Positions 46,735-58,144 of a stretch of DNA of 64,000 nucleotides are shown piece after piece. Origin of the DNA: Undaria pinnatifida (Eukaryota > Sar > Phaeophyceae > Laminariales > Alariaceae). Position 1 is the first letter of the stretch, and each line of letters opens with the position of its first letter. The position numbers and the translations under genes were made by a program. Location: contig JABAKD010000021.1 of NCBI GenBank assembly GCA_012845835.1, forward strand, positions 14,531,935 through 14,595,934, written 5' to 3'. A model generated the notes under the pieces. The model worked only from the letters and a program-made list of their open reading frames with translations, was not told where the DNA came from and made no database searches.

Positions 46735-47207
46735 GACCCGGTCTCATTGTCGCAAATAGCTGAGCGAACGGCAGAAAGTGCCTCACCGAGCAAGTTTTTC
46801 CTCTCCCCTGGCATGGGTTGTTGGCCCTGGGACCATCCGCCCGGAGACCAATGCCCCACACTGGGTCCAGAGGACTGGATTCAGCCAGAAGCTTGTTGTC
46901 AGAGCTCAAAAGGTGATTGTTTTATCGCTCGATTCTGCGTAAATTTAGCGTAAGTGCCAAATAACACGGCGTTTTGCTTCTCCCTGTCCCCAACAACAGA
47001 GTCAAAGTCGCGCACGCCTCGACCGATGAGTTTGCTTGTGCGTGGAATAGGCGACGACATGATGAGCCCCACTGCTCGATGGTCTTGGAAAAGCCTGGTC
47101 TTTTCGGCCATCATGAATTGCTCCGCGCAAGAATATGGCACGTCGTCCACGGCAAACGACGAAGGGGACCACGGTGGAAAATAGGATGGTGACTGCCAGA
47201 ATAACAC
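46735..47207 (-). pseudogene. NADAR (YbiA-like) domain in element B
   Basis: The minus strand encodes, in two frames, NADAR landmarks: FWQSPSYFPPWSPSSFAVDD, VPYSCAEQFMMAEKTRLFQD (the conserved Glu-containing motif), KLIGRGVRDFD, GTYAKFTQN and AESSPLDPVWGIGLRAD. Compared with element C, the sequence is clearly divergent but the order is the same (NCAEHMMM/SCAEQFMM; LGRTV/IGRGV; EASPYELVWGIG/ESSPLDPVWGIG). It sits between gag and the pol remnants, as in element C. NADAR is an N-glycosidase fold acting on ADP-ribose-type substrates. Part of a broken element. Confidence 0.8.
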
Positions 47208-47261
47208 CACTTTTTCTGTGGAGCATTCGAGGGAAGCGTCAAAAACCGTGTTGGAATTTGG

Positions 47262-48095
47262 GTCTGCAATGTCCCCGCTCGGAAACACCAGGCCTCGGGA
47301 TCACGACGCGAATCCGAACCCGTGGTATCTCGCCTCGGGCCGTTTTTCGCTCGTTGGCGGGAAAGCGCGATAATCCGCTCTAACTGCGCCCGAAAAATGG
47401 CAAACACCGACGGTGCCAACACGTCGGTAGCCTCGTTGGATATTTGTGAGTATGAAATGTCCCCTTCTGGGAACAACAGTCCTCGGCTCTTTGGGCCTGT
47501 AATGTCCCCTTGCGGGAGCACCGGGCCTGGGGAGCAACATGCCAGTCCGAACCTGGGATTTCTCGCCTCGGGTCCTCCTCACTCGCTGGCGGAAACTCGT
47601 AAGAGGCCCCCCTCATTGCACCCGAAAACGAGTCCAACACCGACGGTGCCAACCCGTCGGTAGCCTCGTTGGGCATTTGGGTCTGCAATGTCCCCGTCTG
47701 GGAACACCAGTCCTCGGCTCTTCGGGCCTGTAATGTCCCCTTGCGGGAGCACCGGGCCTGGGGAGCAACATGCCAGTCCGAACCTGGGATTTCTCGCCTC
47801 GGGTCCTCCTCACTCGCTGGCGGAAACTCGTAAGAGGCCCCCCTCATTGCACCCGAAAACGAGTCCAACACCGACGGTGCCAACCCGTCGGTAGCCTCGT
47901 TGGGCATTTGGGTCTGCAATGTCCCCGTCTGGGAACACCAGTCCTCGGCTCTTCGGGCCTGTAGTGTCCCCTTGCCGGACCATCAGGCCTCGGGAGCACG
48001 ACGCGAGTCTGAACCCACGGTTTCTCGCGCCGGGGCCTCTTCGCTCTTTGGCGTATAATCGCAAGAAAACTGCTCTAACTGCACCCCAAGGGGCA
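47262..48095 (-). repeat. 231-bp (77-codon) tandem repeat in element B
   Basis: Four units, two of them near identical: 47450-47680 and 47681-47911 (period 231 exactly). The outer units at 47262-47449 and 47912-48095 are shorter and diverged. The minus-strand frame at 47380-47919 is open across the pair and reads a 77-residue unit with PNEATDGLAPSVLDSFSGAM and PRREIPGSDWHVAPQARCSR. Located between gag and NADAR. Confidence 0.85.
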
Positions 48096-48099
48096 GGGG

Positions 48100-50670
48100 C
48101 TCTGAGCTGTTTCTGTCTAATGAGAGGCGCGATTCTTCCGTAATATTACGGGAATAGCGTCCAGCTGATCAGGCTGGAGGCCGTGGAGTCGCCACTGGCC
48201 CGTCGCGCAGTGTCTGATCTTCTTCCTGTGCCACTGGGGCAGACGTAGCCTGAAACACGAGGGTAAGCGTGTTAAAAGACGATGCAGGGTCCGTAAACCC
48301 TGTGGACGTCTTCTGGAGCGGGGCTCGGGCAAGGCAATAATATTTTTACCCGAGGAGGCTCTCTTCCGTTATGTCCCTTGGAGAAGGGAGACGAGGTAGC
48401 TAATCTTGTCGACTCCTCCATGATGGAAAAAAGGACAGAGCGCCCGCTGTTATCGCGAGCAAACACCGGATCGAGTCTCGCAAAAGATCTCGGTGTTTTA
48501 GTGTTGGCCTTCCCACACCTCAAATCGACCGCCACCTCGTGGTCAGAAAAAGAGTTTCGAGGGTCGACCGTCCCACACCTCAAACCGACCGCCACCGCGT
48601 GGTCAGGGAGAGGGGGGGATGAACACATACGCGTAAAAAGGCGACGCTCCCTCGCCGCAGCTATATTGTTTCGCGGCGCGTGCCTGGGGGGGGAGCGCGC
48701 AAAGCGCAGGCTCCCGTGCGATGGTTGATGGGGGCGGCCGGCGTTTGGAGCGCGTACCCCCATTGCTGAGTTTATGCCGCGGCTGAGGGAAAAGGCGACG
48801 GAAGCGCGGTTCCCGTTGCCGAACTCAGACCATGACCGAGGCCGCTGAAAGCGCGCATTCTCGCCGTCGAGGGAAGAAAGAAAAGAAAAAAAAATACCTG
48901 GCTGGAGGAAACCACGCTTGAAGCGCTAGTTCCCGCCGCCGGTACTACGCCGTGAGAACCGTCCGCAGACGGCGTAGGAGCCCGTGGGCTCTTGACAGGC
49001 AATCTGTGCTGCGTTACTGGACAGGCTAGCAACAGAACACGAGCATCTTCTGAAACCAAAAGAGCTACCCCCCGACCGTGTTGTCGACGGTGCCATACCG
49101 CCGTCGAGCTGTCGATTGCCGTTACGGAATGTGCCAGGTTGGCGCGCAAACTTATTTTCGCCAGGGTTGTGGGCGGCTCCAAAGCGCATTCGAGGAGCGG
49201 GAGCGGGGGCAGAAGAGGCGGGCGCGCGCAGGATACCACCATGGTGATCCGACGTGTATGTGGTATCGTTGTGACAGTCTACCTGGCCCTAATCCTAAAA
49301 GATGGCGACGATTGACCGGAAAGATGGCTACGATTTTTCTTGTGGTTGTTCGGGGGAGAAGATTTGTCGTCTCGGCGGTAGTAGACCATGCGTGTTTGTC
49401 AACGTCGGTGTGCGTCATCGTCGCCAAGTTGGATAAGTTCACGGTTCAAGCAGCCACTCGCAGTAAAAAAAAGATGCCCACACGGCTTGAAGGAATGGTT
49501 GTCCTTGTGGCAGTTGAGGCAAAGCCCCCGGTTTTTTCGGAGGGCATCAGCGCGAGGTGAAAATAGGCCGCTCCAAAAGAAAGGGTCGTCTGTCTTACAC
49601 GAGGCCTTAACGACGAAACCTTCTGCATAATTATGCTCTTCTAGTGGCCAGCAGCTCGATGTGTGGTCAAGCCAAGGGTCAGATGAATCATCGATGGGCA
49701 TCACAGTTGAATGATGGCTCGATCCCGTCTGCCACGAAAGCGACTGGGACGGCACTCGGCCCTGGCCGCGCCCATGATCGGCGGGCCGGGGCCCCGACAG
49801 GGCGCATGACCGCGCTCCCGTCGAAGAAACAGGAAGAGACAAAAAAAAAGGTTTCGCCGTTGACGGCAGGTGTCATATTAGTCACTAAAAGCCCACCACA
49901 TAGCATTCAACGAGGCGTATGGCCGCGGGTCCGTTGCCTTCGAACCAGGGCAGGCAGGAGAGCCGGAAACTGCTCAATCGCCGCCACCGGAACCACCTCC
50001 AACACCACATTCGTCCCCTGAGACAAAACACGCTCACTCCCTGTAGCGGTCGGCATAAATACGCGAAACTCCCCACTGAAATCAGAAAAAGGCATGCCGT
50101 TACACATTCCAAAAGTTTGCAACTTAGTGTAGCCCACATCCGTGTCAACAACGTTGAAGTGCGTGATCAGGCTGGGAAGGAACAGGCGGGGTTCGTGGAT
50201 TGTTCGGGCTTTTCGTTTGGCGATATTTCCAGTACACGCAATATCGTATGGGTTTCAGTACATACGTTGATCTGTCTTGTGCGTCGAACAAACAGCTGCT
50301 CCCTTCCTGCCGAAATTAGTACAAGCTACAAATTTGACACACCTCGGACCCCTCTCCGATCTTTCTCGATCAACAGCGTTCTACTACTACTGCTGTGCGT
50401 CGCGAAGCTTCAACCACCACCATTTTTGCAGAGGTACCTACTACAGTGCAGCACAATGGGCTCGCTGTCAATGCCTGCCATATACCGCCGGATTCTCTGT
50501 TGTAAAAGTCACTGTACAGCAGCCAAGCCGCCTACTTTGCTCCTGCCCATCCACCACATAGCTCGACCCTTTACTGCCCCAGCGTCCACAGTTACAGCAC
50601 CACAGCTCTGACACCTTCCACTGCTGTGCGAGTACGACTCCTTGCAAGTTCGATTCGACAGGTTTCTTTT
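48100..50670 (-). pseudogene. Fossil gag region of element B
   Basis: The region after the primer-binding site holds a zinc knuckle, CLNCHKDNHSFKPC (CX2CX4HX4C), in the frame at 49399-49842. The rest is degraded, with short open frames on both strands. Capsid features were not confirmed. Confidence 0.55.
49399..49842 (-). pseudogene. Gag segment with zinc knuckle (element B)
   Basis: 147 codons. CLNCHKDNHSFKPCGHLFF near residue 110 has the CX2CX4HX4C pattern of retroelement nucleocapsids, which bind element RNA. Confidence 0.6.
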
Positions 50671-50673
50671 TTC

Positions 50674-50691
50674 GTCCTGCCGTGGACGCCA
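50674..50691 (-). promoter_or_regulatory. Primer-binding site of element B
   Basis: On the minus strand, TGGCGTCCACGGCAGGAC starts 3 bp after the LTR. It is the same pattern and distance as in element C (TGGCGTCGTCGGCAGGAC). Complementary to an unidentified tRNA 3' end. Confidence 0.7.
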
Positions 50692-50694
50692 CAT

Positions 50695-50964
50695 GTTAAA
50701 TTAAAGGTGGGGGACACGGAGTGCCCCCTGCAGGTCTGCTAATTGAGCAGGTCCTCGGAGAGTATTCACTTTTGTTCCTTCGTAGAGATGTAGCTTTATT
50801 CGTTTTCACCAGAGCCCGGGATAGCTTCAGAGATCGGAGGCACGTGCCTCCGATCTACTTCCTAACTTCCCCGAATATAAACCACTAACCTTATCATACG
50901 AAACCCATCCAAATGACCTCAAATTCGGATACCTACAGGCCTTTCGAAACCGTATTTTAACACA
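50695..50964 (-). repeat. 5' LTR of element B (270 bp)
   Basis: Near-identical partner of the LTR at 41854-42123, starting TGTGTTAAAATACGG and ending CCACCTTTAATTTAAC on the minus strand. Confidence 0.9.
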
Positions 50965-51160
50965 ATCCCACCCCTCGTCGATTTTTCACCGAGTGTTGCT
51001 AACTCGCGCTTTCGCGCTTTCCGCAGGTCAATTTGTCCACAAGAAAAGCCTCCACGAATCTACACGAGCATGCACTCGGGGGGGTTCGAACTCACGATCC
51101 TGACCTATACCAGACTCGAGGTTAACCTGACACCCCACCGGGGCGACCGGTATACAGATC
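50965..51160 (-). mobile_element. SINE2, head half (interrupted by element B)
   Basis: TTGCTAACTCGCGCTTTCGC, GGTTCGAACTCACG (B box on the minus strand) and AACCTGACACCCCACCGGGG continue the SINE2 left at 41853. About 17 bp of the consensus is missing at the junction. Confidence 0.7.
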
Positions 51161-51164
51161 GGTG

Positions 51165-52540
51165 ACCCCCCTGCCAATGCCAGAGGGTCAACAGGGCCAA
51201 AGACGTCAGCCTTGTTCTTCGCACGGAAATGCATAACCTGCATTGAGGATGACAAAACAGACATCTTGGGATATTTTTATATGCATAAACAAATCATCAT
51301 TGTGTCAAAAAACGTTTGGAGTGGGTTATTGTTTTACTTCTTGGGTGGGCCAGACCTTTCGCCAGCTGTTTTGTCTGATGTACGCCTTGTAGACACGACG
51401 TCCTATAAACGCGAGATATTAAGGTACGAAAAACCAACAACTGCTGGCGAATAAAGTACCTAAACACCTCTCCGTTTCCACCCCTCCGGCTTCCTGCCCT
51501 CTTTCCCTCCCTCACTGGGTGTTGTCCACGTTGTTTATGAACGTGTCGGGACGATACATTTTGCACCTGTGCGCACTCCAACAACATGAAAAGGTCACAT
51601 CATCGTCGCCACAGGTTGGATGCATTTTTTTCGACGTTTTAATGTTTTTTTTTTTTGTTTCTGTGTACATGATCACAGCCACCCCCGTCTGACGGATTTT
51701 CCTATCGAAACACTCTTCCTCCAAATGTTCAGACATTTAACTACAGTCTTGATCTCCGATTGCGACGGTTAATGAAGCAAAAAAATGTATTTTTTTCGCA
51801 TTTTATGTTGGCAACGTCTCCAGCGGGACCTCTTTACGAACTGGGCGGAGTCCAGGGGCCGATCGACGCTCTACGTTTCTTGTTTCCCTCGGCCTGTACT
51901 TTGGACTGCTGCAGAACTGGTCCATTCTACTAATTGATTTTTAGTACATACAGTACAGTCGATGTTGACCGAGTGAGCCAGTGCCCAAAGCAAACATGCG
52001 GCGAAAGGCGTGCTGCGCGTAGATCAAACACGGTTTGGCCGGCGGAATATGTTCGTCGCAGGCGGAAACAATTTTCAACGTTCTTCTGACGAACATAGGT
52101 CTGGTTGCAGTCGAAAATTGTTATGGGCGTTGGTCAGGGGAATACATGTGATGGCACCGCTTTATAGTAAAGACACGCTTTTTTCAATAGCCCGCGATCC
52201 AGAACTCGTGAGAGATTGCTGCGTGAAGGAAAATTCGTTGGGGGGAGGAACATGTTTACCTATATTTCTTCAATTCTTTTGTTCAGAACGGTTCTGATGA
52301 TGTAGCCCTCGCTGACGCTTTTTCGGGCTGACGTGGCAGACGCACATGGTGTGCTTAACGACCAGTGGGCTGCTTGCAATTTATAATTTTTCTGCCGCGA
52401 ATCTTCTCTACCTGGTGGGTAGGTGACGAGCCCGTTTTATTTGGCCCTCCCAGTCTTCCTTCTATTACTTGTTTCCTTTTTCCGGGGTATTTTTTTCCCT
52501 TTCTTTCCCCCTTGCATGCCCATTTTGGCTCATGCTCGGG
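51165..52540. other. Unassigned stretch
   Basis: No gene, RNA or clear repeat copy recognised. T-rich stretches at 51640 and 52470; open frames of up to 96 codons are not convincing. Confidence 0.4.
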
Positions 52541-52544
52541 GTAT

Positions 52545-53565
52545 GTTTCTATCTGTGTGTGTGTTCTTCACATTAAACCGTTCCTCTACTCGTCGACATC
52601 CAGTACACCCAGTGTCCGTACTGATTCTTTACCCTAGAAAGATCAGCTCTGTGGTCACAAGCTACGACACAGAGATAATGCATCGTAATGCATTCGACAA
52701 CGCAATGTCATGTCCTAGTACTGGGTACGACAGGCACAACACACATACGTCAGCAACAGAAATACATTCCCGAGCTTTGGCTCCCCTTTTTATTTATTCA
52801 TTTATTTATTTGTTTTGTCTTGGTTTCTTTCGTTGTTTCTCTCTTTTACAAGGTATTTTGGTTTAATGAGAAGAACACAAAGGGGGGAGGGGGGGAAACA
52901 GGAGGAGTAGAAGGAAAGCCGTCCAAGGGAGTGGGGGCAGGGGGGGCAACAGGAGGAATAGAAGGGAGACCGCGGTGGACGAGGGCAGGAAGGAGATGGC
53001 AGACAGGGTAGCAAGGTACCAGGCCGACTAGTAGGTACGTAGCACTTTTCCTCTTTCTCTGGGGTATTTTCTTCCCCTTTGTTCCCTCCTTGCGTGTCCA
53101 GGTTTTTGGCTCGTGTTCGGATTATCATATTTTGGTTTTACTTCACTTTATTTTACTTTATTTTTATTATGTTTCTTTTCCGAGCTTTGGCTCTCCTTTC
53201 TTCCCGGTTGGGTTGTTTCTTCGATTTCCCCTTCATTTTGTTTGTTTCATTTTTGTTTTATTTTATCTCTGTTTTTACATGTTTTCTTATCATCATTTTG
53301 TTTTTGTTTTTGTCTTTGTCTATTTTGTATTCTCTCTTCCAATGTATTTCCGTTGCTGACGTATGTATGTTGTGCCTGTCGTACCCAGTACTAGGGCATG
53401 ACATTGCGTTGTCGAATGCATTACGATGCATTATCTCTGTGCCGTAGCTTGTGACCACAGAGCTGATCTTTCTAGGGTGAAGAATCAGTACGGACACTGG
53501 GTGTACTGGATGTCGACGAGTAGAAAAACGGTTTAATGTGAAGAACACACACACACCCCCCACTC
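52545..53565. mobile_element. Foldback element F (inverted arms of about 220 bp)
   Basis: The left arm (52545-52770) and right arm (53345-53565) are near-perfect reverse complements: GTGTTCTTCACATTAAACCG, CCAGTGTCCGTACTGATTCT, CTAGAAAGATCAGCTCTGTG and GATAATGCATCGTAATGCAT. The interior is T-rich with a G-rich block at 52880-53010. There is no transposase. The structure fits a non-autonomous foldback or MITE-like DNA element. Confidence 0.75.
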
Positions 53566-53569
53566 AATC

Positions 53570-54575
53570 CAAAAAATGATCGCACGCAAATACACGACCT
53601 CGCCCCCCCCCCCCTACTCAACACGCCTACGCACGGCAGCTGGTAGTCCACGATATTCCTCTCCCCCGACCTTCTCACACAATCGTACCGGATTCACCCA
53701 ATATCTCCTTCAATTCGCAAGAACGCAACTAACCGCTGCGTACGAAGATACAGAGGAAGCACTCGCAACAGAGGCGCAAGTCATCGAGATTAGGTATATA
53801 TATAGTGAGCCAAACTAGGGACGAAATGTTTGCTGCGTATAACGTAGGTACACGAGCAGCTTTCTGCAAACTGCTCCAAACACCTTTGGCACCGCCCAAC
53901 ATTCTTCATAGCAACCCTGACGAGAGTGTGTGTGTCCATAGCGCGTTTCACATACACTACGCCTACGACATTCGTTGTTTCTATCTGACGCCGGTTGGTT
54001 TGCCTGGTTCTTCGAAAGGGAAACTTTTGTTTATATACATACATATGTTTATATCCCATTCGTTATCCTCACACCACTCTCGCGCTTTTTCCCAGCAGTT
54101 GCTCAGATCCGCTGTAACATGGCGGGCCCTCCTCTCTGCTGCGCACTGCACGTGCCTGCATCTATGTCGCTCGAATATAATTCAGCATTTTCTTCCTTTC
54201 TTTGCCCACTCGTGTCGAAATGTGTTTGAGTCATTTTGTTCATCGTATTATATATTTTTATTCGTTTTTGTCGTACTGTTTCCGTGATCCTTCCCAGGAC
54301 AAACTCAGATCCAGGTTCATTTAGCGGGCGCTCTAACCCCCCGACGACGGTACGCGCCTTCCATTATTATCGCAAGACGACTTCAGATTTGTCCTCCCTC
54401 GTCGTCGCCCATCAAATTGCGTCTACTCACACGCTTCTAAACGTTTTAACCAGCTGACCCTTTTTGCGCTTGGTGGCAAGCAAATAAATAACAATCGCAA
54501 ATGAGGCAAGAGTCGAACTAGTGGACCAACGCTGGTATTTATAGTACATGAGGGTAACCACTAGTATTAGACCCC
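53570..54575. other. Unassigned stretch
   Basis: Nothing recognised; open frames are short and of low quality. Confidence 0.4.
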
Positions 54576-54810
54576 CGAAGCGATCGTGTGTGTGCGTTGT
54601 CTCTACATTAAACCGTACTCACTTTCTATCATACTTCATACCCAACGATACCATCAGTACACCCAGAACAGCCCGCGTGCTGATTCTGTTTTTCTAAATA
54701 TAGATAAAATTCTGTTGTCACAAACCGTCAAACAGAGTGGACTAAACAGTCACACTTCATCAATGTAAAGGTGAACAAGCGAAATGCTAGCGTACCTGGT
54801 ACGACATCGT
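54575..54810 (+). repeat. Repeat F, related end sequence
   Basis: TGTGTGTGCGTTGTCTCTAC, ATTAAACCGTACTCAC, CCGCGTGCTGATTCTGTTT and CAGAGTGGACTAAACAG resemble the F arm and 39190-39370. Confidence 0.55.
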
Positions 54811-54814
54811 TGCT

Positions 54815-55320
54815 TTTCGTTTAAGATCCTCTTGGGAAATCTAGGTAAAAGGAGCCAAATCTCCATGCACTTTCGTTTGTGTACCAGTTTTTTACCGTCT
54901 GCAAAACACATACTTGGTGATAACCTCGCCCGAACAGTGTGGTGTACACCGTGAATTGCCGGCCTCCTCCAGCTGAACCCTGTAAGGTTTGGTCAAGAAG
55001 GTGTGAGAGTGCAGCATTTGTTCAAGTACGGCTGTGTATTTTTCATCACTTTGACGGTGGGTCTTCATCTGCCGTTAGAAAAAGGCGCACCAGTTAGAAG
55101 AAGCAGTTTGCCTACCTGGGGTCACACTAATAATGCTTTCCGACTCAGCTTCTCCAAGCCTTTTGGGCCGGGTTGCAGCTTACACGATTATACCCCCAGC
55201 TTTTTACGATAGCGTTGCCATTCCAGAAAAAACGAAACAAGTAAAAAAACCGAAAAAAAAGAGTAAAGAAGACAATATACGGGAAGGATGAGAAAATAAA
55301 AATGTAAACGTATAAAACCG
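54815..55320. other. Unassigned stretch
   Basis: Nothing recognised apart from an A-rich block near 55240-55320. Confidence 0.4.
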
Positions 55321-55324
55321 TTCA

Positions 55325-55635
55325 ATGATAGGTGCCCCGGTGGCATGTCAGGTTACCCTTGAGCTTGGTTGAGGTCAGTTTCGTGAGTTCGAGCCCCGCC
55401 GAGTGCATACTCGTATAAATGTGTTGAGACTTTTTCTTGTGCACAAATTGACTTGCAGAAAGCGCCAGAGCGTGAGTTATCAACATTTGATGAAAAATCG
55501 ACGAGTAGTGGGACTGCTGAACCCTATGCGCAATAGAAGTTGAAGGCAATAATCGGTGGGGAGAAGGGACGAGACCTGTGACCACGGCTTGTCCAGAAGT
55601 TGTGTAAAGTGAGAGAACAAAAAAAAAGCTACTGT
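55325..55635 (+). mobile_element. SINE2 copy (tRNA-derived, full length)
   Basis: The tRNA-like head GGTGCCCCGGTGGCATGTC and B box GAGTTCGAGCCCC are followed by the body (GCACAAATTGACTTGCAG, AGAGCGTGAGTTATCAAC) and the tail (CCACGGCTTGTCCAGAAG, then an A-rich end). About 310 bp. It is the clearest plus-strand copy. Confidence 0.7.
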
Positions 55636-55639
55636 TGTC

Positions 55640-58140
55640 CTGAAGAATGTGACGTAAGAAATTTGGAATATCGGAAAGAAAAGGATGCAGTAACCATTCG
55701 TGCCAAAAAACAGGTACTTTGCCTACCTGGGTGTTGCACGGATGTCCGAAAACAACACGAAGAACAGATACTGGTTTAGTATCCGCCCTGTGGCATGGCG
55801 AGGGGAACAAGGGAGCAAAAAACAAATATCTGAGATGAAAAATTTTTACGTTTGGTATGTGAAACGTGAAACGTTTGTATCGCTAAAATCCACATACAGG
55901 GTGGTTTCAAGTTGCAACGGTGGTGCTCTGACATTTGCCTAGGTGGCGGAAGGGTTCATTGTTGCCCCTATTCATTTTGTGGCCTCCAAGTGAAGAGTGA
56001 CGTTCGTGTCATGTGAGCTGTTTCTGCCACTCCGTGTTTTATTAATTCAGCCTTCATATCAATCTAGATTTATTTCCTGGCCGACGTAGTGGAACTAACT
56101 TATACCGGTGGTGTCCATGTTCTGAGTTGTGGTGAGTTGTCATTATCGGGTGTCCTCGTTGACACTGCGGTATGTCACATGACTGCGCGTGGAACGTTTG
56201 TGAGCGCAATTCGTGCATGGCAGCACCTGCCATGAGGATTTAGTGTAAGCACCAAGACTACGGTAGCATGGGGAGTCGCTCCTTTTTCAATCCACCGTAG
56301 ATTTGAGCCACTCGAACTAGTGACTCTGTACGTCACGGGGGCGGCAGCAAAGACTCGAGGCGATTTTCTCGCCACCTGGTGGCAAACTTTTTCACCCTGT
56401 TCACTATTTCACTGTTGATTCATGTCGCAAGATGACACAACTAGGAACGCGGAATCTAAACACGGCAATAAGAACAGATGGGCAGCGGGGCCACTTCTAG
56501 CTCGAGTTCACCAGGGACACTCTCACTGCAAAATCAAAGGATCAATACGACCTCAAACGTCACCCCCTGGATCCTGGCGTTCATCTATTAATCGTGGTCG
56601 TTATTAACGATACGCACAACAAAATGACTGTCATATAGGATATACGTGGCATTTTGTCACCTACTGAATCAACGAGGAGGGTTGGATCGTAACGAGTATT
56701 TTTGAGCCTTTTTCAGTAGCTCGCAGAACAACCTCCCAACGTGACAAAAGTCTCAGCTACCGCTGTTGCTACGTGAACACGCTCGGGCGACTGCCTCGGT
56801 GCGATAACGTTGCCAGCTCGACGACGAAAGCTTTAAAGTTTGATGCGCCCATTATTACAATCAGTCATTACTTGGCAATAACCTTGGTAACGACTGTTAT
56901 TAATCTCGTGCGCTAGAGAGCGCTGGCACAGACTGGGCAGTCGTTGGGGCATCTCGATCGTCTACACCACCGTGTAGGTAAATGTTTAGTGTACCTTCCC
57001 AAAAAAAAGCTGAAAGCTTGAAATCCAGTTTTTTCAGAAATAAAATTCAGTTCAAGGCCGGATGCAAAATATTTTCTTGGGTTATCATACGCAAATTTCC
57101 TCACAATTTCAATGCCCATCTCATTCGGTTGTTTGAAAAAACCACAGAAACAAGCACAGATAGCACCGGCAGCGGCACAGAAATGAATGGATGTCAGCGC
57201 GCAACTCAGCCCTGAGGAATTTTTGAAATGAATGTTGAAATCAACTGATTCGCCCCTTCACCACAACAACAGTTGAAAAAGTAGCAAACCGCATCTACTT
57301 GCCTTCGCTATCTCACACACTATACAAAACAGTTGCTATACAGTTGCTGATGTACACAATGCTGTCATCACCGCCCTGAACAAATTATCATGTTGGTTCG
57401 TTCCAGTGTCTGTAAATTGCGCCTTGCAAGGGCATCGTCCAAACAAAAGAGCCGCTTCACACAAACGATGACCAGCCCCTATGTTAGTTCAACTCCTTGT
57501 TTCCTGTACGACGAAGACAGCCGCGTCAAGAAGAGCTCTAGGCGTGCCACCGAAGGTTCCTGCGGACAGGACCTCTAATCCTGTCTAGGAACAAGAATTT
57601 AGGAAGTCGACCTCGCTCTCGATAGTCTGCTACATTCGAAACACTGATGTAGACTATACTTCGACATTCTCCTGCGATAGCACAGCCAGTAATCACTCGA
57701 CTATACTCAACATTCTCCTGCGATAGCACGGCCAGGAATCTTTCGTACCATTGAAGCCCCCTATACTTTTGTATTTGCGAACCTTCGAAGCCTTGTTCCT
57801 TCATGTTCCGGACAGAGAAAACCGTCTCAAGTTTGAACTTAAGTTCATTCAAAATAATAAGCCACAAAAAAAACAAGAAGAAATAAACGGTTTCTTGCGG
57901 TTATCCGTCCTCGTGCATATTGAGGCATATCTCATATTGGGAATCCTATGGTGCGGTTCGGTGCGGATACAATAATTCGAAATCTCACGGTGCGGTTCGG
58001 TGAAGAGAACTTCCTACGGTGCGCTTCGGTGCGATATTCAAAAATCTTGAAAGCCATGGTGCGGCTCGGTGTATTCATGTATTCCACGTTGCGGTTGGGT
58101 GCGGCGCTCAGCAATCAGGACCCGTACCGTGCGTTCTGGT
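55640..58140 (-). repeat. Repeat E, copy 2
   Basis: Inverted partner of 35200-38905 without the inserts at 36645-37665 and 37740-37860. It ends with the GGTGCGGTTCGGTGCGG motif region (57940-58140) and, at the other end, GTCCTGAAGAATGTGACGTA. No protein recognised. The pairing of arms over 2.5 kb is continuous, so this is one repeat unit and not many small matches. Confidence 0.75.
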
Positions 58141-58144
58141 GCTG

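Larger units (their letters stand above)
41854..50964 (-). mobile_element. Element B: Ty3/gypsy-type LTR retrotransposon with a NADAR domain
   Basis: A 9.1-kb element on the minus strand. From its 5' end: LTR (50695-50964), primer-binding site, gag region with zinc knuckle, tandem coding repeats (47262-48095), NADAR domain (46735-47207), RNase H remnant, integrase, chromodomain-like tail, 3' noncoding region and LTR (41854-42123). No reverse transcriptase was recognised, so this is a broken, non-autonomous copy. The LTRs differ at about 17 of 270 positions (6 percent, counted by eye). It interrupts a SINE2 whose halves are at 41750-41853 and 50965-51160. Confidence 0.9.
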
